Below are positions 7,711-14,717 of a stretch of DNA of 64,000 nt, piece after piece. Position 1 is the first letter of the stretch. Each line of letters starts with the position of its first letter. The notes under the pieces are model-generated. The model saw nothing but the letters and a program-made list of their open reading frames with translations, had not been told where the DNA came from and made no database searches. Source of the stretch: Candidatus Lumbricidiphila eiseniae (lineage in GTDB: Bacteria; Actinomycetota; Actinomycetes; Actinomycetales; Microbacteriaceae); the NCBI GenBank assembly GCA_002529645.1, contig NAEP01000050.1:1-64000 (forward strand), written 5' to 3'. A program made the translations under genes and the position numbers.

Positions 7711-7759
7711 GCACCGGGCTCTGTTCTGCTGCCAAGCAGCACTGAACAGAGCCCGGTGC
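7711..7759. terminator. Long hairpin after ssb
   Basis: Perfect 16-bp arms GCACCGGGCTCTGTTC (7711-7726) and GAACAGAGCCCGGTGC (7744-7759) enclose a second small stem GCTGC/GCAGC. No T-run follows, so it may terminate by a Rho-independent-like pause or protect the ssb mRNA 3' end. Confidence 0.6.
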
Positions 7760-8142
7760 ACGATCCCCAAGATCTCAGCTCACCGGGTTTCCCTCCAACG
7801 CCGACACATCAGCGCCGGAGCTTCATCCTCTGCTTGTCGGCCCTCCGGCAAGCCTGCGGACACAGAATGCTGTTGGAGAAGACATAATCCAACCACTCCA
7901 AGACCGGTGCAGGCCCCTCCCCCGACAACTGAATAACAACTCAACATCGCAAGACCTCGTTGCTCTCCATAATCTCGCGCGCACGCCACCCAGGCAGCGC
8001 AGACCGTGGCGAGCGACGGGGTCTTTTCTATCCGCCCGCTGCTCTCCGGTACGGGGTGGCTGGCGGTTCCACACAGCTGCCCGCCACGGGCACCACCGCA
8101 CCTCGAAACGTGCCCCATTTTATGTAAGGAGTGTGATTTCCG
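7760..8142. other. Non-coding stretch with palindromic repeat copy A
   Basis: About 380 bp without a convincing gene. It contains one copy of the dispersed GCTTG-CGG...CCG-CAAGC palindrome (7832-7853) followed by CTGCGGACACAG. A leftward open frame of 223 codons (7780-8451) crosses this region but has no recognisable domain and runs antisense to a better-supported gene. Confidence 0.4.
7832..7865 (+). repeat. Dispersed palindromic repeat, copy A
   Basis: Palindrome GCTTGtCGG-ccct-CCGgCAAGC followed by CTGCGGACACAG. Related copies lie at 10413, 12063 (inverted) and 12633. Confidence 0.75.
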
Positions 8143-8490
8143 ATGCCAATGGCCTCGCTGCAGAGCTGGGCATTCCTCATCCTGATGTTTATCGGCGTCA
8201 TCGCCGCCATGTACCTCGTCCACCAGTTGCCCGCTCGCCGGGCCTCGGGTGAGCCTACACACGATGCCCAGCACGAAGAACAACACGCTGCCGGTGACGC
8301 CCACGAGACCAGCCATGTTCACGCCGATCCTGCTGGCCACCCAGTCGGCAAGAGCGCGAACATCACCCGAAGACACCTCGCTCTGCTGCCCCCGCCACTC
8401 GAGGATCCTCAAGCGAACCCGCAAGCAGAGTCTCACCGCCCGCCCCGCCATACACCGGAGCTATACGACCACGAGATCCACGGTCTCTGA
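8143..8490 (+). CDS. Small His-rich single-pass membrane protein
   Basis: 115 aa. The ATG is preceded by AAGGAG at 8126-8131. One N-terminal hydrophobic segment (residues 7-28, WAFLILMFIGVIAAMYLV) is followed by a hydrophilic tail rich in His, Asp and Pro (about 16 His). The tail could be disordered or bind metal. No family is recognised; it is one of several small unknown proteins in the rightward half of the element. Confidence 0.5.
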   Translation: MPMASLQSWAFLILMFIGVIAAMYLVHQLPARRASGEPTHDAQHEEQHAAGDAHETSHVHADPAGHPVGKSANITRRHLALLPPPLEDPQANPQAESHRPPRHTPELYDHEIHGL

Positions 8491-8637
8491 TCTAAACGCA
8501 CGGATTCCCCGCGACCTTCCCAGCGCGCTGTTGTAGCCTTGATGCAGTGCTTGTTGGTCTTACTGCGAGCCTACGAGCACAGATCCCGTCTATCGAAGAT
8601 CCACAGCTCCCGCGCGCGAATCGAGGTTATCTGTTCA

Positions 8638-8955
8638 ATGAATGAAGCCGATCTGATCAAACTGCGAGAACTAACGCTGCTGCTGGATCTGGCATACCTC
8701 CACCACTTCGAAGGCGGCAACCGCAACGCGAAGTCGGCTGAAGGCACGATCCGGCTCGAATTCGGCAACTTTTGGTATCGCAAAGAGAACCCGCCGGTGC
8801 CGCCATCCGGCCCCGAAATCGAAGCCGTCGTCATCTACTCCTCGGTGTTCTCCGCAGCACGCGTGAACTACTTCGACTCGCTCAACCACGCAGTTGCCAC
8901 CGTGCAGACCTGGTACGAGATGGCAAAAGAACACCGAGCATCAGAACTGGGCTGA
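8638..8955 (+). CDS. Hypothetical protein, 105 aa
   Basis: The start at ATG 8638 (MNEADLIKLRELTLL) gives a compact protein; an upstream ATG at 8539 would add a Ser/Arg-rich stretch without support. It is predicted alpha/beta, with a central F-x-NFWYRKENPPVPPSGPEIEAVV segment and a C-terminal helix ending ATVQTWYEMAKEH. No transmembrane segment and no known motif. A strong terminator follows 21 bases downstream, so it ends a transcript. Confidence 0.55.
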   Translation: MNEADLIKLRELTLLLDLAYLHHFEGGNRNAKSAEGTIRLEFGNFWYRKENPPVPPSGPEIEAVVIYSSVFSAARVNYFDSLNHAVATVQTWYEMAKEHRASELG

Positions 8956-8976
8956 CCACCACCTCAGCGCAACATC

Positions 8977-9011
8977 AAACGCCCACCGCCCTTCGAGCTG
9001 GTGGGCGTTTT
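8977..9011 (+). terminator. Rho-independent terminator
   Basis: Stem AAACGCCCACC / GGTGGGCGTTT with a 12-base loop and a TTTT end, directly after the 105-aa gene. Confidence 0.8.
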
Positions 9012-9047
9012 GCATGCCCACATCACACCGTCACGAAAGAACCTCTG

Positions 9048-9788
9048 ATGACACTCACCACTCCCAGTCTGGAGACCAGAATTTCTCTCCTGCAAGATCA
9101 GATCGATGCCCTACGGGCAGAGATTCACCACTCAGAACAAGCGCCAGCGCGCGCACAACTCCGCCTCCGCTTGACGACACTGCTCGAATCACCCTCGGCA
9201 GACAAGCTTCACGCGCTCGGCGCGATCAACCTTGCACGAGGCGAAGGCCATCTGGGACGACCCAACAACAACGACGTGCCCGAAAACATGAGCTTCGTAA
9301 TCGGCATGTTCCTGCGCGAGATCGATACATACCTACCCACAGCGATGTGCTCGTCTTCACAGTGGCGTCCGCTCATTCCTCTCGCCATCGAGACCAACCG
9401 TGATCGAGACCTTCATCGGCTTGACACGCTCTTGGAGTGGTTCTGGGGAACTGCTGTCCCTCGCTTCGCACTGCTTGACCTGGGAGGCTCCGGCGATGCC
9501 TGGTTCAAAGCCAGCACGCTGCGCACACGACCCGCGATGCGCGCCGCATGCCGAGTCATCTATAGCCACAGCACCGCAATGTATAGCTTCGACTACGCAC
9601 TCGAGCTCTCCCGCCGAGCCCACAAGTGCACGTACCTTGGGGTTATCGCGCATCACAGCGCGTATTCCACCAGCGCGCTGCTGGGCGGGGTCGCCGCGAT
9701 CATGGAGACCGCTCATCGGCACGGCGTGCAATTTGAATGGGATGACCTACATCCAGTTCACCTCTATCAACAGATGCTCACCGCGTGA
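9048..9788 (+). CDS. Hypothetical protein, 246 aa
   Basis: ATG 9048 is preceded by GAAAGA. The first 45 residues form a heptad-like helix (LETRISLLQDQIDALRAEIHHSE). The rest is mixed, with a Trp-rich centre (LLEWFWGTAVPRFALLDLGGSGDAWFKAS) and a C-terminal segment with several His (IAHHSAY, HRHGVQFEWDDLHPVHLYQ). No signal peptide. The motifs do not match any enzyme I can name. It starts 37 bases after the previous terminator and seems to be its own transcription unit. Confidence 0.55.
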   Translation: MTLTTPSLETRISLLQDQIDALRAEIHHSEQAPARAQLRLRLTTLLESPSADKLHALGAINLARGEGHLGRPNNNDVPENMSFVIGMFLREIDTYLPTAMCSSSQWRPLIPLAIETNRDRDLHRLDTLLEWFWGTAVPRFALLDLGGSGDAWFKASTLRTRPAMRAACRVIYSHSTAMYSFDYALELSRRAHKCTYLGVIAHHSAYSTSALLGGVAAIMETAHRHGVQFEWDDLHPVHLYQQMLTA

Positions 9789-9838
9789 TATTCGAGGAGC
9801 GGGGTGGCCACACTGTGTCCGCCCCGTAACCGAGCAGG

Positions 9839-10312
9839 TCAGAAAGGACGCTCTTCTGCATCCGTAATGTACTCGTCAGCCTCATCCATGTCGTCGTATG
9901 AGACGTAGTCTATTGCCTCGTCGCGCAGCTGCTGCTCGGCGATCGTGTCCGCCAGACCTTTCACCACCTCGACGAACATCTGCATGCGCTGCAGATCGGT
10001 CTGCGCATCCGCAGCTGCGCCCAGTGCCGGGATACCGAACTCGATCATCAGTGACTCAACCATCTCAGCGCGCTGATGCAGCTCTCGCGGCGACAGCCCA
10101 CTGGCAGCCAGATGCGCGCGGTGAGACCGCTGCATCGAGTCAATCACCCGATCAGCACCGAGCACGGCGATCTGCTCGTTGACGATCTGGTTGCCGAAAC
10201 ACTCACGATAAAACGCCAGCAGCTCGAAGTCTGACAGTCGGTAATCGGGCAGTCCCACACAGTCGTAGCTCCGATTGCGCAGTTCCCTCTCTGGGTTATC
10301 TGTCACGTACAC
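9839..10312 (-). CDS. Hypothetical acidic protein, 157 aa
   Basis: Mostly helical, with net negative charge and an acidic C-terminus (YDDMDEADEYITDAEE). The mid-region (DRVIDSMQRSHRAHLAASGLSPRELHQRAEMVESL) is an amphipathic helix pair. It faces the 246-aa gene convergently, with 50 bases between the stops. No homologous family is recognised. The ATG at 10312 (MYVTDNPERE) is preceded by GAGGGAGC. Confidence 0.5.
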   Translation of the reverse strand: MYVTDNPERELRNRSYDCVGLPDYRLSDFELLAFYRECFGNQIVNEQIAVLGADRVIDSMQRSHRAHLAASGLSPRELHQRAEMVESLMIEFGIPALGAAADAQTDLQRMQMFVEVVKGLADTIAEQQLRDEAIDYVSYDDMDEADEYITDAEERPF

Positions 10313-10412
10313 GCTCCCTCTGCTCTTGCTTTGTTTTGTTTTGTTCCCCTTCGACGCTACTGGATCATTCTGCGCACACGAGCAGATCTCAATTCACTGC
10401 TCTGCGGATACT

Positions 10413-10446
10413 GCTTGCCGATCCTCCGACAAGCCTGCTGGTACAA
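10413..10446 (+). repeat. Dispersed palindromic repeat, copy B
   Basis: GCTTGcCGA-tcct-CCGaCAAGC followed by CTGCTGGTAC, the most diverged copy. Confidence 0.65.
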
Positions 10447-10480
10447 CACGACCCCGGAGCATTCCGCTCCGGGGTCGTGT
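10446..10480. terminator. Hairpin downstream of parM
   Basis: Perfect 15-bp stem ACACGACCCCGGAGC / GCTCCGGGGTCGTGT with a 5-base loop. It lies about 200 bases beyond the parM stop and upstream of the 157-aa gene, so it probably ends the leftward parR-parM transcript. Confidence 0.6.
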
Positions 10481-10682
10481 CTTCTCGCACTCAGGACTGC
10501 CGCACCTTCGGCTGTGTCGGCTGTGTCGGCTACTGCCCCCGTTCTCCTTCCACCAACCGGGGCCTCGGTGGTCTCGGTGGGCTTCGGCTGCCGGTAAGCT
10601 CGATGCCCCGGCCAATAGCATCAGCCTCGGCCCTGACATCCTGGTCCCATCACGCCGCCTGAGCCGGCTTCTTACCGGCTTC

Positions 10683-11984
10683 TTACCGGCGCGCTCCGCC
10701 GACGCCGCGCGCGGTTCGCTCTTCGACGGTCTTCACCGCGATGAACAGACCCTCGCGGTTCAGGTGCCGCGAGTACTGCGCATTGAGGTAGAGCACCGGG
10801 AACGCGTCGGTGGAGTTCATCTCGACGACTTTCGCCAGCAGAGCCGGATACAGCACGTCTTTGATCGGATCAGAGCCGCCCCCGTAGACGTAGGCGACCT
10901 CAGTGACGGCACCGACATTTCGCAACACCGTGCCGAGCTTTTCGATGACCTCGTCAACGAAGAAGCGGGTCTCCTGCTCGACGAACTGCTTCACGCGGTT
11001 GTAGAACGCCTTCTTCAGAGCACTCGGCGCGTGCTGCAGGAACTGCGCCAGTTCGAGCCGGGTCGAGAACCCGGTCTCAAGACCCTGGTCTTCCATCGAC
11101 TTGATCGTGTTCAGCAGGATCGTGCCGTAGCCCTTGTTGAAGGTCTGCGACGCCTCCGCGTTGAACTTGCCGTTCGAGAAAACTACAGCCTGCGTGGTGC
11201 CGGTGCCCACGTCCAGTCCGATGGTGTTGGTCGCCGCCAGCACGTCGTGTGCGGTGATGCCCTCCAACGCTGTCTTGGCGACGGTGCTGCGCGCACGCAC
11301 GTCGGCAAGCATGGTGTTCATCAGCGGCTCGCCCTTGGCGATGATCGCGTACTGCGCGCTCGCACCCTCGGCCAGCACCTGCACGTCGATGAAGCTGATG
11401 CGCACGACGACGTTCGTCTCGAAGTTTTGGATGAGCACCAGATGAGGCTTCCTGCTCTGGATGAACTCCGCGGCGTAGCTCTCGCGGTAACGCAGAAACT
11501 CCGAGATCGGTAGCGCCAGCGCAGCCCGCGCAGTCACCTGGATCTCCTCGGAGGGAAGCTGGCCGTGCTGCTTGACGTAGTCGCGCAGCGCCTTAGCCGC
11601 GAAGATCCCGAGCACGAGCACCTTGGACAGCGGCTGCTTCGCCTTGGAAGCACGGCCCACGGTATCGAACTCTTCGAATGCACCGTCGGCAGTCAGAGAC
11701 CGTGTGCCGAACACCCGACGGTAGGTGTCGGGCACCAGCGGCGTGTTGAAGCTCGCGTCGAGGATATTGTAGAAGTCTGGAGCGTCGGCACCCTCGAGGG
11801 TACGGTTCTGGAAGACAGAGGGTGCCTCAACGTCAGGCACCGGAAGCAGGTTCGGGCGTGTCAGCACCGCCGCGCTCGACGGCATATCGATCACCTCGCG
11901 CGCGCCGCTGACGTTCTCGATAACGCCTTTGACATAGCCGTTGCCGATGTCAAGGGCGCCGTTGAGGTTTATCTGGATGGTCAT
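10683..11984 (-). CDS. parM: ParM/StbA-type actin-like segregation ATPase
   Basis: 433 aa with the actin-fold motifs in order: GALDIGNGYVKGVIE (phosphate 1, residues 9-23), TIGLDVGTGTTQAVVFSNG (phosphate 2, residues about 240-258) and YVYGGGSDPIKD (adenosine motif, residues about 365-376). The length and motif spacing fit plasmid ParM/Alp7A-type filament-forming ATPases rather than MreB or DnaK. By family knowledge, such filaments push sister copies of a replicon apart. Upstream, on the same strand, is a ParR-like gene and then a 9-bp tandem repeat, so a complete type II partition locus appears present. An active-partition system suggests that the element spends time as a free replicon. Confidence 0.85.
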   Translation of the reverse strand: MTIQINLNGALDIGNGYVKGVIENVSGAREVIDMPSSAAVLTRPNLLPVPDVEAPSVFQNRTLEGADAPDFYNILDASFNTPLVPDTYRRVFGTRSLTADGAFEEFDTVGRASKAKQPLSKVLVLGIFAAKALRDYVKQHGQLPSEEIQVTARAALALPISEFLRYRESYAAEFIQSRKPHLVLIQNFETNVVVRISFIDVQVLAEGASAQYAIIAKGEPLMNTMLADVRARSTVAKTALEGITAHDVLAATNTIGLDVGTGTTQAVVFSNGKFNAEASQTFNKGYGTILLNTIKSMEDQGLETGFSTRLELAQFLQHAPSALKKAFYNRVKQFVEQETRFFVDEVIEKLGTVLRNVGAVTEVAYVYGGGSDPIKDVLYPALLAKVVEMNSTDAFPVLYLNAQYSRHLNREGLFIAVKTVEERTARGVGGARR

Positions 11985-12115
11985 GAGACGAGGCTCCTTC
12001 GTTCAGGTGATCGGAGATGGAAAATGGAAGATGGAATGATCGTGCGGTGTCTGTGTCCGCAGGCTTGGCGGAGGGTCGGCAAGCAGAACCTGCGCCCACA
12101 CCCGCGCTGGGTCGC
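11985..12115 (-). promoter_or_regulatory. Spacer between parR-like gene and parM
   Basis: 131 bp carrying an inverted copy of the dispersed palindrome (12047-12086) and a purine-rich tract with AAGGAGCC just before the parM ATG. It may contain a processing or second promoter site; none is obvious. Confidence 0.35.
12047..12086 (-). repeat. Dispersed palindromic repeat, copy C (inverted)
   Basis: This 40-bp sequence is a near-perfect inverted match (about 35/40) to 12631-12670. The pair brackets most of the parR-like gene. Confidence 0.85.
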
Positions 12116-12718
12116 TCAGCCACCATGGCCGAAGATATCGTCCATGTCGAACTGAACGCTCGGAACATCGGCGGTTCTGTCTATGGGGTCCCCGGAAGCA
12201 GAAGATACCGACTCCTGGGCCGCCGCCGCCGCTGTGCCCAACAACACAGCGGTCCGCTCAGACTCAGGTTCGGGGTCAACAGGCTCAGAAAGAACAGGTT
12301 GCTCGGGCAGCTGCGACTTCTGCTGCTGAAGCACCGGAACCGACTGCGCCTCCGGCTTGCCCCACCCCTCATCGCCTACTGCATCCTCGGAGGCAAAGCC
12401 CGGAGGACGACCGCGGCGCGGGAGCTGCATCACGGCGCGATTCACCGTGTCGGTGAATCCGTTCCGCATGATCTCGTCACGGATCAGTGCGCGCACAGAT
12501 GCGGACGGATCATCCTGCGTTTCCCACCACTGAGAAACGCTCGTGTCGGCCAGCGGGATCCGCACAGTGTATCGATGCGGCTCTGGCGGCCGCGAGGAAC
12601 CACGACGACGCGCTGTTGGCGCTGTTGGCGCTGTTGGTCGGCCCTCCGCCAAGCCTGCGGACACAGACACCGGTACCTCGCGGGCCTGGGACGGGACTGC
12701 TATCTCTGCTGCTGTCAT
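12116..12718 (-). CDS. parR: ParR-like partition adaptor (DNA-binding partner of ParM)
   Basis: About 200 aa from ATG 12718, which has AGGAG 7 bases upstream. The first 45 residues are low-complexity (VSVSAGLAEGRPTAPTAPTA) and are partly encoded by a dispersed repeat and by a GCTGTTGGC 9-bp repeat. Residues 52-95 (RYTVRIPLADTSVSQWW... DPSASVRALIRDEIMRNG) look like the ribbon-helix-helix domain of ParR: strand, then S-x-x-I/V-R-x-L-I-R-x-x-I-x-x-x-G. The tail is long and disordered with an acidic/aromatic end (QFDMDDIFGHGG), a plausible ParM-binding peptide. Its position immediately upstream of parM supports the assignment; the family match is by pattern only. Confidence 0.6.
   Translation of the reverse strand: MTAAEIAVPSQAREVPVSVSAGLAEGRPTAPTAPTARRRGSSRPPEPHRYTVRIPLADTSVSQWWETQDDPSASVRALIRDEIMRNGFTDTVNRAVMQLPRRGRPPGFASEDAVGDEGWGKPEAQSVPVLQQQKSQLPEQPVLSEPVDPEPESERTAVLLGTAAAAAQESVSSASGDPIDRTADVPSVQFDMDDIFGHGG
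12603..12637. repeat. 9-bp tandem repeat within parR-like gene
   Basis: GCTGTTGGC repeated about three times (12612-12637). It encodes an Ala-Pro-Thr-rich stretch and abuts palindromic repeat copy D. Confidence 0.85.
12631..12670 (+). repeat. Dispersed palindromic repeat, copy D
   Basis: It lies inside the 5' part of the parR-like gene (encoding VSVSAGLAEGRPT) and is the inverted partner of copy C. Confidence 0.85.
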
Positions 12719-13229
12719 GGGAAAACTCCTGTTTGCACAACACAATGAGCGAATGTGTTTTTTTCTCGTATATCAGGCTATTTCAAGATTCAGCACCGAC
12801 AAAGCACCACACACGCATCCGTAAGACAGCGTTCCCGCACACGCGACGCACGATTCACGCACTGATCACGCAGCGCTCGTCAACGCCACCGACAAACCAT
12901 TCCCCCACAACGAGCAGACCGAGCAGACCGAGCAGACCGAGCAGACCGAGCAGACCGAGCAGACCGAGCAGACCGAGCAGACCGAGCGAAAGCATAACTG
13001 GCCCATCTAAGCTCTCTATCCGTGCAGTGGCTCTCTCGGATCATCTCGACAGTGGCCTCGGCCCCAATACTGGCCATCGCATTGCTCGTGCTCTACGCAC
13101 TATCACGCTCGCAGTCTTGAACAACGATGATCGCGCTTGTCACCATCGCCACATGGAACTGGTCAGCATGGGGCATCGCGCTCCTGGCCGTTGTTGTGGC
13201 GGTTGGCGCATTTACCGGTTGGTTGTGCT
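12719..13229. other. Intergenic region with candidate parC centromere
   Basis: About 510 bp without a convincing gene. It includes the parR-like promoter side (AT-rich 12750-12785, with a TATATC-like stretch) and the 9-bp tandem array at 12912-12983. The open frames across the array encode only RPS or ARS repeats and are artefacts of the repeat. Confidence 0.5.
12912..12983. repeat. Eight tandem copies of a 9-bp unit, candidate parC
   Basis: GAGCAGACC is repeated exactly eight times in head-to-tail order (72 bp), followed by a partial unit. It lies about 195 bp upstream of the parR-like start. ParR proteins bind arrays of short direct repeats (parC) next to parMR, so this is the best centromere candidate; a plasmid iteron array is the alternative. 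Confidence 0.8.
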
Positions 13230-13964
13230 TCATGGTTTGGTGAACTTCAGGCGGCGTGTCACCCATGGCGTCAAACTTCCTGCCGATACAAAGACCACGG
13301 TCGCCATTTTGAGAATATTCGACAGGACAGACCCTCCATCCAACGCTTCTTCGTTGATCCTCACCGGGACATAAGAGATCGCGAGCAAACATGCGATGGC
13401 TATCAATGCGGCTGATACACGCAGAACAACACACCCGCCAGGAGTCATGACCGCCGGGAGCAGACAGGTGAGAAGCGCAATAGCCAAATATGCAAGATAT
13501 ATCTGCCAGATGAGCGCATACACCCACCCCGCGAAAGAGTCGTATGCGGCAATGCAGCCGCCGAACACGAAGCCACCGAACACGAACGAGCCCGCTGTCA
13601 CACTGACCGTGACGATGAGCGACACACGGCCCGGCACGCCCTTAACAAGCCACAACGCGAGCATGGAATTGAATGCTCGCGCTATCACTGTTGCAGCCAA
13701 AAAGAACAGTGCGTAAGTGATTCCCCGGAGAATCAGATTCGCAAAGTTGTGACCACCAAGCACTGCGTCCACAGCACCATACACGGGATCAACATCTAAA
13801 AGGACAGCACAGGTCAGCAACAACGTCACCCAGGTAAGAGCAACCTTCGATTCATAGACCGAGCCGTGCGCTATGCCAGAAGACCTGAGTCTGCGTAGAT
13901 CTCGGAAGCGGATGAGAAAAGTGATGAAGCAAACGACAGTCACGGAAACCTTGACGGCCGTCAT
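13230..13964 (-). CDS. Seven-helix membrane protein of unknown function
   Basis: About 244 aa from ATG 13964; a TTG start at 13997 would overlap the 56-aa gene by 8 bases. Seven hydrophobic segments can be counted (for example VSVTVVCFITFLI, WVTLLLTCAVLL, ITYALFFLAATVIA, VSLIVTVSVTAGSFVFGG, ALIWQIYLAYLAIALL, VSAALIAIACLLAI, ILKMATVVFVSAG). Organisation and context (XRE regulator upstream, small gene between) recall the MAB_1171c-type putative transporters that accompany HTH regulators in actinobacterial accessory DNA. I cannot confirm the family. The 5' end overlaps a 28-bp imperfect tandem duplication (13953-14008). Confidence 0.6.
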   Translation of the reverse strand: MTAVKVSVTVVCFITFLIRFRDLRRLRSSGIAHGSVYESKVALTWVTLLLTCAVLLDVDPVYGAVDAVLGGHNFANLILRGITYALFFLAATVIARAFNSMLALWLVKGVPGRVSLIVTVSVTAGSFVFGGFVFGGCIAAYDSFAGWVYALIWQIYLAYLAIALLTCLLPAVMTPGGCVVLRVSAALIAIACLLAISYVPVRINEEALDGGSVLSNILKMATVVFVSAGSLTPWVTRRLKFTKP

Positions 13965-14008
13965 CCAAGGTGCGCCAGCTTGATGGCTGTCACCCAAGAT
14001 GCGCCAGC
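13953..14008. repeat. 28-bp imperfect tandem duplication at a gene junction
   Basis: 13953-13980 and 13981-14008 match at most positions (shared core CCAAG-TGCGCCAGC). The duplication spans the junction of the 56-aa gene and the membrane protein gene and has created two possible starts for the latter. Confidence 0.75.
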
Positions 14009-14160
14009 AGACGATCCCTGGCTTCCTCCACGGCCATCACAGGATTGACAAGCGAACGAATGTTGCTCATCAGAACTTCCCGCTTTTCGATCGGAAAAGT
14101 GTTAAGCGCATCAGCGATCTCGCCCAGAAACTCCTGAACACCGCGATCAACCTCGCTCAC
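13990..14160 (-). CDS. Small helical protein, 56 aa
   Basis: GTG start at 14160, just after the stop of the XRE gene at 14165, so probably coupled. The peptide begins MSEVDRGVQEFLGEIADAL and is predicted to be two helices, with no membrane segment or motif. Its place between an HTH regulator and a membrane protein, with overlapping ends, argues that it is real despite its size. Confidence 0.55.
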   Translation of the reverse strand: MSEVDRGVQEFLGEIADALNTFPIEKREVLMSNIRSLVNPVMAVEEARDRLLAHLG

Positions 14161-14164
14161 AGCC

Positions 14165-14551
14165 CTACCCCAAGTGATCCATCAAACCGCCTCGCGCAGC
14201 GTCTGCCTCACGCTGCGCCACAACAGGACGCACCGTCGTTCTGAGCCCGCCGCCAACTGCATTCTCTTTCTCCAATGATCGACCCGCGGCTCCCACGAAA
14301 CGATAAGTCATACGCTCGGCCCTTTCTACAACCTCGGAGGCCTTGAGTCCCAGTGCCACGCAGAAAGCCTCCAGATCACCGATCATGAACTCGGCCTGGT
14401 CATTGAGACGCGTCCGGACGTACTTCTCTGATCTACCCATCGCCGCAGCGATGGATCGACCCGACACACGTCGATCACCCAGCTCACGCCGCATCTCAGA
14501 AGAGACCCGCTGCGCGAGTGCTCCGGCTGGTCCCAAGCTTGCTCTACCCAC
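14165..14551 (-). CDS. XRE/Cro-type HTH regulator
   Basis: 128 aa, GTG start. Residues about 27-75 (RVSGRSIAAAMGRSEKYVRTRLNDQAEF, then DLEAFCVALGL) form a lambda-repressor-like helix-turn-helix with an extra helix. The C-terminal 45 residues are basic and unstructured. It heads a leftward three-gene unit and is divergent from the ECF sigma gene across a short region containing an 8-bp-arm palindrome, its likely operator. Confidence 0.75.
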   Translation of the reverse strand: MGRASLGPAGALAQRVSSEMRRELGDRRVSGRSIAAAMGRSEKYVRTRLNDQAEFMIGDLEAFCVALGLKASEVVERAERMTYRFVGAAGRSLEKENAVGGGLRTTVRPVVAQREADAARGGLMDHLG

Positions 14552-14603
14552 TGCACCAGCGTATCACTCCCGCTGACTCGAAGGGCATGTTAGCGTCTCA
14601 AAT

Positions 14604-14630
14604 TTGACATATGCGTCTTTATAGACGCAT
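14604..14630. promoter_or_regulatory. Divergent promoter/operator between XRE and sigma genes
   Basis: A perfect inverted repeat ATGCGTCT-ttat-AGACGCAT (14611-14630) lies directly beside a TTGACA hexamer (14604-14609). On the other strand the palindrome contains TATAAA. A half-site GCGTCT also occurs at 14593-14598. Repressor binding here would affect both directions. Confidence 0.55.
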
Positions 14631-14717
14631 GATGGCCCGTAAGGTCGCGCGATGCCAGCATGCCTCAATGCGATCTCGCCACAGTCATCCGTCTTACGAG
14701 AAGGTCTACGGAGGGTC

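Larger units (their letters stand above)
10313..10682. other. 370-bp intergenic region with repeat and hairpin
   Basis: It holds copy B of the dispersed palindrome (10413-10434), a 15-bp-stem hairpin at 10446-10480 and a short tandem repeat of GGCTGTGTC around 10510-10529. No convincing gene. Confidence 0.5.

Noticed and set aside
7780..8451. A 223-codon leftward open frame
   Set aside because: No binding site, no recognisable domain, and it lies antisense to a rightward gene with AAGGAG and a proper membrane segment.
12487..13374. A rightward open frame with repeated Arg-Pro-Ser
   Set aside because: It is created by the 9-bp tandem array; composition is unlike any protein and it overlaps the parR-like gene antisense.
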